The position numbers were made by a program, and so were the translations under genes. A stretch of DNA of 43,719 nt from Desmonostoc muscorum FACHB-395 (GTDB lineage Bacteria > Cyanobacteriota > Cyanobacteriia > Cyanobacteriales > Nostocaceae): positions 1 through 43,719 of the forward strand of contig NZ_JACJSF010000067.1 of the NCBI RefSeq assembly GCF_014698035.1, in the 5' to 3' direction. Under the pieces are notes generated by a model. The model was not told the origin of the DNA, did not search any database, and worked only from the letters and a program-made list of their open reading frames with translations. Positions 16,220-23,580 of the stretch are shown here, one piece after another; the stretch's first letter is position 1; each line of letters starts with the position of its first letter.

Positions 16220-16828
16220 TCAAGACTTATTTTCTGCATTCAGCCGGATAGCTAACTCTGTAAACATAGCCGCAAGATTTGAACGATCCGTTTTCTCTCT
16301 GCGAAGTTCTTGAGCTTCCCGTTCTATTAAAGCTACTATTTCCTGAGATTTTTGTTGTATCTCATCTTGTAAGCTTTTAGATTGGTTGAGAATCTGCTCG
16401 CGCAACTCTCGTTGACTATTAGTTGATTGTTCATCAAATTGAGTAATCTTTTTTTCTAAAGATATAATTATGCTTTTACTTTCTTCAGCAACTGCTTTTA
16501 CCTGAGAGTCACGCTCGGTCTGCTCATTTTTTAGGCGCTGCGTTAAAGAATCAACTTCTTGTTTAATATAAATTTCTAAAGCATCTAGACGTTTTCTTGT
16601 TTCATCTCGCACGTTGCCCAATTCCTTAATTAGACGTTCTTCTAGACGGGTAAATCTTCTTTCCGTATCCCGTATTTGATTGCCAAAAAGAATTTCTCTA
16701 ACTTTATCTAAGTTTCTACCTTCACTCATACTGTTATTACTAAATTGCAACTCATTTATGTTTGCATTCGAATTCTGTTTTTCTATATTTGATGAATTAT
16801 TATTGATGTATTCTTCAGGTGAGTTCAT
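16220..16828 (-). CDS. Coiled-coil protein, first gene of the GTPase module
   Basis: A 202-residue hydrophilic protein from ATG 16828, which has AAGGA 9 nt upstream; a GTG at 16888 would add 20 residues. After an Asn-rich N-terminus it becomes a nearly continuous charged helix from about residue 40 to 190: LDKVREILFGNQIRDTERR, FTRLEERLIKEL, then ETRKRLDALEIYIKQEVDSL. The pattern is that of a long dimeric coiled coil. The LDKVREILFGNQ segment seems familiar from cyanobacterial proteins, but I cannot name the family. It precedes the OmpA-like gene by about 225 bp in the same direction. It may scaffold the GTPase/OmpA complex; this is inference. Confidence 0.7.
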   Translation of the reverse strand: MNSPEEYINNNSSNIEKQNSNANINELQFSNNSMSEGRNLDKVREILFGNQIRDTERRFTRLEERLIKELGNVRDETRKRLDALEIYIKQEVDSLTQRLKNEQTERDSQVKAVAEESKSIIISLEKKITQFDEQSTNSQRELREQILNQSKSLQDEIQQKSQEIVALIEREAQELRREKTDRSNLAAMFTELAIRLNAENKS

Positions 16829-17887
16829 ATTTTTAATTCCTTGGGAAACTAAATTTTGGTTTGATGTTAATTTTGATACTATATCCACAGCAGAGGTACT
16901 AATAAGTATAAATTATATTTATACGTAAAAAATTACATCTACTTGAATATATAGGAAAACATCCAATCTTTAGCCAAAGTAATGATGAATTTCGCAAGCT
17001 ACTTATGGAGAAGCCGATTTTTCATTCTTATCTGCAAAACCTCGCTTCCATTCCTCTTCCTGCTCTGACTACGGTGTACACACAAGTTAAATTATCTCTC
17101 TTAATCTCCCTGATGTATTGGCTACAGTGTACACCAGTCAAAAAACTCGATTTTCCATTGTTCTTTCGTTCGCATTGCTTCAGCTTGCATAAGTAAGCGG
17201 GCATAAATAATTGTCGTTGAGATCAGGCAACAGGCAATAGATATAAGGATATTAGCCTAGTTCATTTTTCTTTACATAGTTTTATTTTATTGTGCTAAAC
17301 TACTGAGATATCCATAGTATAAATCTGCACTTAAGTAACATTATGCTAAGTGTAGAAAACTTCAATATCAATACTTATTGAGAGCAAAGGAAAGGTATCT
17401 AAATTGCAATCAAGATTAATAATTAACGAATTCAATCTCCATATTTTCAAAATAAAAGTGCAAATTTAAACGAGAAAATTCAATTTAAATTTATAAGTCT
17501 GAAATTAGATATATGAAAAAATTGAGAAATTATTGTCCCAAAATTCATTTGATAATTTGATTAAGGAAATATTGCAATACTACTCGGTTAAGAATATTTT
17601 AAAGTTGTAAAGTATACTATAAACCCCGCTCCCATTCCTCTCCCCGAAAGGTCGAGAGGCTTTGAATTCCGCCTTTTTGCGTCGGGTAGAGGGTCAAGGG
17701 TTAGGTCTTTGATGACTTTGACTGTTTCGTTTCACATAATACTTTTCAAACATCCTCTCAGCGTTCGATTGAGCTATCACTCTAAATTCTCCTGCAATTT
17801 TTTTTATAGTCCCTCAGCAAAAGTCATAGTAACAATTGCCACTATGACTTCTGCTGTCTTTGATTTATGTGCTGATTAAAATCCCAA
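16829..17887. other. 1-kb AT-rich intergenic region
   Basis: No gene is supported. It should contain the promoter of the coiled-coil/OmpA/GTPase set near 16850-16950. At 17575-17592 lies CAATACTACTCGGTTAAG, an 18-nt sequence present in inverted form at 22484-22501. Around 17630-17700 there is a GC-richer repeat-like stretch (CTCTCCCCGAAAGGTCGAGAG). A 63-codon open frame at 17005-17196 has no ribosome-binding site and no family resemblance. Confidence 0.55.
17816..17855 (-). terminator. Terminator hairpin downstream of ilvH
   Basis: AAGTCATAGT (17821-17830) and ACTATGACTT (17841-17850) form a perfect 10-bp stem with a 10-nt loop, 38 bp past the ilvH stop. On the minus strand the 3' arm is followed by TTGCTG, so the T-run is short. 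Confidence 0.55.
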
Positions 17888-18406
17888 CTAAACTTTTGCT
17901 TCCAAAGATTTGAGTAACTCGGTATTCACGCCTGACTCACGAGTCAAGGCAATTTTGCCAGTGCGGGCGATTTCTCTTAAACCAAATTTTTGCAACACCT
18001 GCACGATCGCTACCATTTTACCTGGATCTCCCACAACTTCTAAGGTGAGAGAATCTTCTGCGACATCCACGACTCGCGCCCGGAAAATCTGAGACAGTTC
18101 AATCACTTCTGAGCGATTGCTGCTACTAGCATTCACTTTCACAAGCATCAATTCTCGCTCGACGCAAGGAGTTTCGGTAATATCCTGTACCTTGAGGACA
18201 TTGACTAACTTGTATAGTTGCTTGGTGAGTTGCTCGATCACGCGATCGTCACCAGGTACAACCATTGTAATTCGGGAGACTCCTCCCTGTTCAGCAGGGC
18301 CAACAGCAAGGCTTTCAATATTAAAACCACGACGGGCGAATAAACCAGAAATGCGGGAAAGAACACCCGCCTCATCTTCTACGAGAACTGAAAGGGTATG
18401 TTTCAT
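17888..18406 (-). CDS. ilvH: Acetolactate synthase small (regulatory) subunit
   Basis: A 172-residue regulatory subunit of acetohydroxyacid synthase, the first common enzyme of valine, leucine and isoleucine synthesis. The N-terminal ACT domain begins MKHTLSVLVEDEAGVLSRIS and continues GLFARRGFNIESLAVGP, the valine-binding region with its conserved GxxxxRGFNI. The C-terminal domain (ELMLVKVNA to the end) contains LEVVGDPGKM and LREIARTGKIAL. ATG 18406 gives the canonical start; an in-frame TTG three codons upstream is less likely. The catalytic subunit is not in this window, as is usual for cyanobacteria where ilvB and ilvH are unlinked. A terminator hairpin follows. Confidence 0.93.
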   Translation of the reverse strand: MKHTLSVLVEDEAGVLSRISGLFARRGFNIESLAVGPAEQGGVSRITMVVPGDDRVIEQLTKQLYKLVNVLKVQDITETPCVERELMLVKVNASSSNRSEVIELSQIFRARVVDVAEDSLTLEVVGDPGKMVAIVQVLQKFGLREIARTGKIALTRESGVNTELLKSLEAKV

Positions 18407-18650
18407 CTTCGCCAACAGAGGCTAGAACAGGATTTGAGGAACGCAGAAACTAGTACCGCTTTGCAGAATTCACTCATTCAAAAGTCAAAATTCATTGAGT
18501 TACAAACTCTTGACATTTTGTCAAATGTATGTTGATTTCTGTTGTGGCGTACTACTGCACTAATTATCAGTGCGACCTTTTATTGTAAACTCAATAGCTG
18601 CACTCATTGCATTCTCTAGAAATAAAAAATTGGGCAAAAGTTATCCTGCA

Positions 18651-18689
18651 AGGAGGAATTTTATGGAATGGATATCTTTTCATTGGTAG
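18651..18689 (+). other. Perfect Shine-Dalgarno with an 8-codon open frame
   Basis: AAGGAGG ends 6 nt before ATG 18663, the best ribosome-binding site in the neighbourhood, yet the frame is only MEWISFHW followed by TAG. It lies 65 bp upstream of the BON-domain gene in the otherwise gene-less stretch 18407-18753. It could be a leader peptide, or a relic of a gene that lost its body. Confidence 0.3.
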
Positions 18690-18753
18690 ATGCGGCATTT
18701 TCGTAAAGCTTTTATACTCCACTCAATAAGCCTCTAATTAGGAGAAAATTTTT

Positions 18754-19122
18754 ATGAGTTGGTTACAAAGACTATTTGGAATGGAAAAACCTCAAAATGC
18801 AGAAGTAAATCCTACTCCGCAGTCAATAGCACAAACTCCTAGTAGTACTGCTGCTCCTACTGCTACTCAATCCATACCCCCAGAACGTCTGGGATTAAGT
18901 GGCGAATATGACCAAAGTGGGTTGGCAAAGCGGGTAGCTTTGGCATTTGATGAAGATCCCCAACTTGATGATGTTAATACCCTTTGGGTTGCTCAAACGG
19001 GTAGCACTGTAGTATTGAAAGGCAAAGTTCCCAGTCAAGAAATTCTTAATAAGATGATTTCTGTAGCTCGTTCTGTGCATGGAACTACAGATGTTGACAC
19101 TAACCAAGCCACGATTGGTTAG
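18754..19122 (+). CDS. BON-domain protein
   Basis: A 122-residue protein. MSWLQRLFGMEKPQ opens the chain, a low-complexity Pro/Thr/Ser linker (about 20-44) follows, and then one BON domain (about 55-120): LAKRVALAFDEDPQLDD, TVVLKGKVPSQEILNKMISV, ARSVHGTTDVDTNQ. BON domains are thought to bind phospholipid or act as small adhesion/scaffold modules. There is no signal peptide, so it is probably cytoplasmic, perhaps peripheral at a membrane through the amphipathic N-terminus. The start ATG has AGGAG 8 nt upstream. It is a single gene, divergent from ilvH. Confidence 0.8.
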   Translation: MSWLQRLFGMEKPQNAEVNPTPQSIAQTPSSTAAPTATQSIPPERLGLSGEYDQSGLAKRVALAFDEDPQLDDVNTLWVAQTGSTVVLKGKVPSQEILNKMISVARSVHGTTDVDTNQATIG

Positions 19123-19267
19123 GCGTTAAGTAATTCCCAGTTCAATGGTCGCAAAGGTATTGGCTGGCGCGATCGCTCCCATTGCATAACAAAAGCCTCA
19201 TATCTATCTCTTCACAGAGTCGCCGACAACGCTAGCTGATGAATGCGCCGTATAAACAAAGGCCCTC

Positions 19268-20242
19268 TTAGACAGTTTCCGGCAAAGCTGGGAAAGTGTA
19301 AGGGGGTTGGCGATGCCTGCGGCGGGCTACGCCTACGCTAACCCATCTCTCAATCCAATCTACAATAGCTTGGTTGACTTGCTCAGGACATTCATCATGG
19401 GGACAATGACCCACATCTGCTAAGTTCAGCACTTCCAATTTTTGGTTGTATTGGGCAAATCGGTTAGCAAGAGCTGGGGGAACAAACCGATCCTTTTGTC
19501 CCCAAATTAACAACATCGGAATTGTTAAGGTTGGTAATACTGTCTTCACACTAGGACTAAAGTTAATTCCGATCGCAGCTTTGAACAAAGCACTAAAAGC
19601 CCTCGCTGAACCTCTGTCTTGAGGAGGCCCAGCTAAAATTTCTATAAGTTCATCGGTAATCGCCTCTGGGTTAGCGTAGGCAAGACTAGCCCAGCGACGC
19701 AGCACCCCTGGACGGCGCACGAAGTTAAACACAGGTTTAAGAACTAATGGCGAAGCGACCACATTTTTAATTGCTCTGACAAGCGGCCGCAACACGGGAG
19801 GAATTGCTTCTTGTTCTAGGGAAGGGTCGGGTAAACTCATCATCACTATACCCAGCACCATGTCGGGATGAGCGGCGGCGGCGGCCATGGAAATCAGTGA
19901 ACCGTTGGAATTGCCTACTAAAATCGCCGGTTGACGGATAAAAGTTTTCCAAAAATCGTAAACCTGCTCAACCCACAAGTCAATGCTGTAATTAGCTGCG
20001 GCTTTTTCAGAAGCGCCAAAACCCAGCATATCAATGGCGTAAACTGTGTGATGTTCAGCCAACACTTCCAAATTATGTCGCCAATGACCAATGGAAGCGC
20101 CAAAGCCATGTAACAGAATCAGAGGTTGTGTTTTGTGGTTATTTTGGCTAGGGCGAATGTAAGTATAGCGGGTTTGCCAGCCCCGCCAAACCCAATCTCT
20201 TTGATTCCCAACCCGTTCTTGCCAGTGCAGTGTAGTGGTCAC
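19268..20242 (-). CDS. Alpha/beta-hydrolase fold protein
   Basis: A 324-residue hydrolase starting at GTG 20242. It shows the oxyanion motif LLHGFGASIGHW (about 43-54), DMLGFGAS, the nucleophile elbow VGNSNGS (GxSxG), the acid in LLIWGQKDRFVPP and the catalytic His in VGHCPHDECPE. The architecture fits the haloalkane dehalogenase/epoxide hydrolase-like group common in cyanobacteria and plastids; the substrate is unknown. The C-terminal residues VSVGVARRRHRQPP are encoded by a copy of a palindromic Nostoc-type repeat (19310-19339), so the tail is probably a late addition. It lies 54 bp upstream of the aldo/keto reductase stop side, same strand, and the two may form an operon. Confidence 0.85.
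   Translation of the reverse strand: MTTTLHWQERVGNQRDWVWRGWQTRYTYIRPSQNNHKTQPLILLHGFGASIGHWRHNLEVLAEHHTVYAIDMLGFGASEKAAANYSIDLWVEQVYDFWKTFIRQPAILVGNSNGSLISMAAAAAHPDMVLGIVMMSLPDPSLEQEAIPPVLRPLVRAIKNVVASPLVLKPVFNFVRRPGVLRRWASLAYANPEAITDELIEILAGPPQDRGSARAFSALFKAAIGINFSPSVKTVLPTLTIPMLLIWGQKDRFVPPALANRFAQYNQKLEVLNLADVGHCPHDECPEQVNQAIVDWIERWVSVGVARRRHRQPPYTFPALPETV
19310..19339. repeat. Palindromic interspersed repeat inside a coding 3' end
   Basis: GCGATGCCTGCGGCGGGCTA and the next 9 bases (TACGCC... core GGCGGGCTACGCC) recur at 26407-26435 with one change (CCTACGG for CCTGCGG). The copy at 19310 is inside the alpha/beta-hydrolase gene; the other is intergenic. The family is a short dispersed palindromic repeat of Nostoc-type genomes. 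Confidence 0.7.
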
Positions 20243-20296
20243 GGTCTTCTTTAATTCATCAGCATGAAGATACTATTATTACCTGTTTCCCGATAA

Positions 20297-21316
20297 TTAG
20301 CGGCGATACTCGTCGCCACAATCGCCGATTAGCTGATACAAATCTCGTGACTGTCGAGATACGGCACTGATGCGATCGCGATCGTCAGCATCTAAACTAA
20401 AACTAAATACTTTGGCGTTATCTTCTATATGTTCAGATACGCCAAGTCTGGCACCAACTATCACACCACCCACAGTTGGCTGATCTAAAATGTAACGCAC
20501 TGCCACGTTAGAGATGCTTACTTTATGCTTATTAGCAATTTCCTTCAAAATAGCTAGCAATTCTTGAAACAATTGCCAACCCCCCCAAGCATCAATCATA
20601 TTTTTATATTTTTTCAAACTAGCAGTGGACAGATCAGATCCTCGCGGTTCCGGTTTACCCAAATAGTTTTCTGATAACAAGCTGCCGCACAGTGTACCGT
20701 AAGTAAAAAGCTTGATGTCATGCTGCTGACAAAATTCCACCATATTAACTTCGGGACGGCGATCAATAAGGGAAAATTGCACTTGATTAGAAACAATTTT
20801 GATGCCTGCTTCAGTAATCAGCTTCAAGTTTTCCGTGTCAAAATTAGTTAAACCTAGATGCTTAATTTTACCCTCAGTCTGGAGTTCCGCCATATATTTC
20901 AGGGCATCTAGATAATTTTTATCCTGATATTCCCACCAGTGGAATTGCATCAAATCTAACGATTCTACATTCATCCTTCTCAGGGAAATATCAATGTTTT
21001 CCTCAACCAGTTTCTTTGTCATTTTACCTGGACGAGGCACCCATTTTGTAAAGGCTTGCACCTTAGATAAAGCGTCTTTGCCACGAGTATCAATTAGTTG
21101 ACAGCGAAACTCACCAATAAAGTCCTCAGCAGGGCCATAATGATCTGCTAAATCCCAAGTGGTAAAGCCTGCATCTAAATATTTGAACATAGTCTCAATG
21201 GCAGCTTGGGGATTGATCTGTCCGTGTGCGCCGGAGACTTGCCACATACCATTTAATATGCGACAGATGTTTAAATCGGGAGTGAATTGGAGACGGCTCG
21301 CTGCGGGTAAGTTCAT
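20297..21316 (-). CDS. Aldo/keto reductase
   Basis: A 339-residue TIM-barrel NADPH oxidoreductase starting at ATG 21316. Catalytic residues are recognisable: Asp and Tyr in TTWDLADHYGPAE, Lys in AFTKWVPRPG, His in LMQFHWWEYQD. Further family segments are KIKHLGLTNFDTENL, NQVQFSLIDRRPE, the LFTYGTLCGSLLS loop and the cofactor region GVIVGARLGVSEHIEDN. It should reduce aldehydes or ketones in the cytoplasm; the substrate is not evident. It lies 54 bp upstream of the alpha/beta-hydrolase gene in the same direction. Confidence 0.9.
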   Translation of the reverse strand: MNLPAASRLQFTPDLNICRILNGMWQVSGAHGQINPQAAIETMFKYLDAGFTTWDLADHYGPAEDFIGEFRCQLIDTRGKDALSKVQAFTKWVPRPGKMTKKLVEENIDISLRRMNVESLDLMQFHWWEYQDKNYLDALKYMAELQTEGKIKHLGLTNFDTENLKLITEAGIKIVSNQVQFSLIDRRPEVNMVEFCQQHDIKLFTYGTLCGSLLSENYLGKPEPRGSDLSTASLKKYKNMIDAWGGWQLFQELLAILKEIANKHKVSISNVAVRYILDQPTVGGVIVGARLGVSEHIEDNAKVFSFSLDADDRDRISAVSRQSRDLYQLIGDCGDEYRR

Positions 21317-21459
21317 TTTCAATTTTCGGAGTTAGAAGTTGGAAGTGAGCAGATTTAATAATGAGTGAGTTGAAAAGCGCTTTTTTACAGCCTTTTAACT
21401 TTTCTACTTTATTATGAATGATTTACGACGACTAGAGTTAAAACTCCTAACTCTTGTAA

Positions 21460-21479
21460 AGACGCGATTAATCGCGTCT
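21460..21479. repeat. Perfect 20-bp palindrome (AGACGCGATTAATCGCGTCT)
   Basis: A self-complementary 20-mer 18 bp beyond the cytochrome c6 stop. It belongs to the dispersed GAGACGCGAT-type palindromes; a degenerate copy lies at about 5472-5495. It may act as a transcription terminator for the cytochrome gene, but no good T-run follows. Confidence 0.7.
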
Positions 21480-21497
21480 CTCCTAACTCCTAACTTT

Positions 21498-21833
21498 CTA
21501 ACGCCAGTCTTTTTCAGCTTGTTCGAGAACGTAAGCAGAAACATCTGTAATTTGCTGTTCAGTAAGGCGCTCTTTGTAGGCTGACATATTATTTTTACCA
21601 TTGGTAACTATAGATGTAACTGCCTCTATTGAATCCATACCATACTTTTTCAGCGCTTGCTTTTTGAGATTTTTACCCCGCCTAACTATGTTGCTGCCGT
21701 TAATATGACAACCAGCACAATGAAGACTAAATATTTGTTCACCGTTAACTATGTCTGCTGCCATTGCAGGCATAGTAAAAGCGCTGAACAACAAGAGAAA
21801 TGTTACTAATACTAATGTGAGTAGTTTTTTCAA
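21498..21833 (-). CDS. petJ: Cytochrome c6 (soluble thylakoid-lumen electron carrier)
   Basis: A 111-residue precursor. A signal peptide with hydrophobic core LLTLVLVTFLLLFSAF ends at MPAMA/AD. The mature protein has the haem-attachment motif C39-A-G-C42-H43 and the axial Met M83 in NNMSAYKERL, with the c6 landmarks ADIVNGEQIF, KNLKKQALKKYGMDS and the C-terminal YVLEQAEKDW. It carries electrons from cytochrome b6f to photosystem I or the terminal oxidase. The start is TTG with AGGAGA 7 nt upstream. Genomes of this type often have more than one c6-like gene; the Arg-rich NIVRRGKNL stretch is less typical, so this may be a paralogue rather than the main PetJ. Confidence 0.85.
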   Translation of the reverse strand: MKKLLTLVLVTFLLLFSAFTMPAMAADIVNGEQIFSLHCAGCHINGSNIVRRGKNLKKQALKKYGMDSIEAVTSIVTNGKNNMSAYKERLTEQQITDVSAYVLEQAEKDWR

Positions 21834-21878
21834 TCAACGTCTCCTGATTTTGAATACTGGTTGTGTCAGAATCAATTA

Positions 21879-22103
21879 CTACAGGGATTCAAAGTCAGTT
21901 GTAAATCCTGCAAAATTTGCACAATCTTCTTGAAAGGCTTCTGCATCGCTAACATCCTCAATTTTATAAGACATGATGCGTGTACCATCTGGCATTTTTT
22001 TGGAACCAATTAATTCCCCTTGATACTTCTGGGCGATCGCTTTGAATTCAGTACCATAGAGCTTCCAGGCATCACTTGAACAAGTAATATTTACTCGCCA
22101 CAT
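21879..22103 (-). CDS. Small conserved-looking protein of unknown function
   Basis: A 74-residue protein starting MWRVNITCSSDAWKLYGTEF. No signal peptide, membrane segment or known motif is visible. The composition is that of a small mixed alpha/beta protein: two predicted strand-turn segments (GELIGSKKMPDGTRIMSYKI) followed by an acidic helix and the tail FAGFTTDFESL. It precedes the cytochrome c6 gene by 45 bp in the same direction and may be co-transcribed with it. I do not recognise the family. Coding is supported by a clean ATG start, reasonable codon use and conserved spacing to the next gene. Confidence 0.6.
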   Translation of the reverse strand: MWRVNITCSSDAWKLYGTEFKAIAQKYQGELIGSKKMPDGTRIMSYKIEDVSDAEAFQEDCANFAGFTTDFESL

Positions 22104-22198
22104 ATTTCACTGTCAATTACTACCAACAAGCATTAATCATCTCACAAATTGGCACTATGTTACAGTTAAACCAATACTGCGTAGGTTTTTTCTAAAAT

Positions 22199-22403
22199 TG
22201 AAGAAGAATTCAGAATTCAGGAGTCAGAATCAAGACGCTCATGGACTCGCTAACGCTGCGCTATCAGTCGGGGATTCAGACCCGCAACTGAATTGTTGCA
22301 TCACCAAATTTTCAATTTGGTGGAGGTCTTAAACCCAGTTATTCATCCGCCAGTCATACAAAATTCATTCTGAATTCTGACTCCTGACTCCTGAATTCTG
22401 TTC
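22199..22403. repeat. Dispersed repeat, copy 1 (about 205 bp, inverted ends, hairpin core)
   Basis: It begins TGAAGAAGAATTCAG and has ends CAGAATTCAGGAGTCAGAAT (22211-22230) facing ATTCTGACTCC...TGAATTCTG (22374-22400). Inside are a 26-nt hairpin core (22265-22290) and a second hairpin CACCAAA/TTTGGTG followed by GAGGTCTTAAACCC. Related copies lie at 30881-31120 and 39545-39696. The rest of the gap 22104-22634 shows no gene; it holds CTTAACCGAGTAGTATTG (22484-22501) and the upstream region of the gene at 22635. Confidence 0.75.
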
Positions 22404-22634
22404 GATAAAAATTTGTAGATTGGTTTGAGTAACGAAACCCAATCTTTTGTATGGTTTGTAGGGTTTCAGTTCGTGCAAATATGCTTAACCGAGTAGTATT
22501 GACAGTTCACCTCTTTGGAACTGTAATTTTCTATCTAAAGGAAGTACCAAGCCCGATCTGGCTACGCCATAATGTGGATGTAAGAACATTTCTAGAAAGT
22601 TTTATCCCAATTAGTTAAATTCTAAGAGTTGAAA

Positions 22635-23438
22635 ATGCCTAACAACAATATCAAAGAAAAAATTCAAGCAGACTTGCAACAAGCTAAAGAAACTGGACAA
22701 TTAAGAACCGATCGGATTCGAGAAATTGTTAAATCCGCAGTTTCTCAAGTAGGCTCTGAGTTTAAACAAGGTTCTACTGAACTTCGTAGCCTGGTTAGAG
22801 ATGCTGTTTCTGCTGTCATTGAAAACTTCCAAGAAAAAGGTAGCGAACTCAAAGATGAAGTGACAGCTTCTATTGAAGGAGCGCTAGAAGGAATTAACAC
22901 TCAAAGACACGAATCTATTGCTAAAACTCAGACAGATATAAAGCGGCTCCAAGCTCAACTAGATGGTGAAGAAGAACAACTCCAGCAAGAGGTTGATGTA
23001 ATCTTGGCAGAGATTGAAGAGACGGGTAAAGAAAGACCAGCTAGTACCAAAACTGCAATTGATTCTGCTGTCAATGCCATTAAAGATAGTGAAGAAGTCG
23101 GGTTATTAAAGAAACGTTACGCGCAATTGCAAGCACAGCTAGCTATTGTCAGAGCTAATATGGCTGCACGCTATGGCGGACGTTCTATGGAGGTTCAAGA
23201 TTATCTAGACGAGGCTAAACACTGGTACGATAAAGCTCGTCCCCAAGCTGAGTCTGTAGCTATACAGGTAGAACAGAAGCGATCGCAGCTAGAAGACAAA
23301 CTAGGTGAAGCTGGTACATCTCTGGCCAGAAAAGAGCGCCAAATCAAACAAACCTTAAGGGAGTTACTTCTAACAGCAGCTGACTTATTCAAAGATAAGG
23401 AACCTGCTAATAAAGAGCGCGAGACTATTCATAAATAG
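22635..23438 (+). CDS. Long amphipathic helical protein, apolipoprotein-like
   Basis: A 267-residue, almost entirely helical, charged protein starting at ATG 22635 (AAGAG 7 nt upstream; a TTG two codons earlier is less likely). Segments such as IREIVKSAVSQVGSEFKQG, LRSLVRDAVSAVIENFQEKG and LKDEVTASIEGALEGI repeat an amphipathic pattern of about 20 residues. A coiled-coil stretch (KTQTDIKRLQAQLDGEEEQL) and a second helical part with YLDEAKHWYDKA follow. There is no signal peptide or enzyme motif. The pattern suggests a membrane-surface or coiled-coil structural protein. Cyanobacteria carry such proteins, sometimes mislabelled as kinases; no kinase motif is present. Function unknown. Confidence 0.7.
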   Translation: MPNNNIKEKIQADLQQAKETGQLRTDRIREIVKSAVSQVGSEFKQGSTELRSLVRDAVSAVIENFQEKGSELKDEVTASIEGALEGINTQRHESIAKTQTDIKRLQAQLDGEEEQLQQEVDVILAEIEETGKERPASTKTAIDSAVNAIKDSEEVGLLKKRYAQLQAQLAIVRANMAARYGGRSMEVQDYLDEAKHWYDKARPQAESVAIQVEQKRSQLEDKLGEAGTSLARKERQIKQTLRELLLTAADLFKDKEPANKERETIHK

Positions 23439-23580
23439 GCTACTATACGTGGAGCGTTTCTTGTAGAGTCGTTGCTTATGTACGATCCGCTCCGCGTAGC
23501 TTGCTTGGGCTTAAAAGTATTCGTCTACATGAATTGCCTTAAGAAGAAAATCTTTCTTTTCACTATTAATCTTTTCACTA

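Noticed and set aside
17005..17196. 63-codon plus-strand frame in the gap before ilvH
   Set aside because: No ribosome-binding site, irregular composition and no recognisable motif.
22265..22340. Riboswitch or structured RNA in the dispersed repeat
   Set aside because: Two hairpins are present, but related copies occur between convergent genes and with replaced centres, which fits a mobile repeat and not a gene leader.
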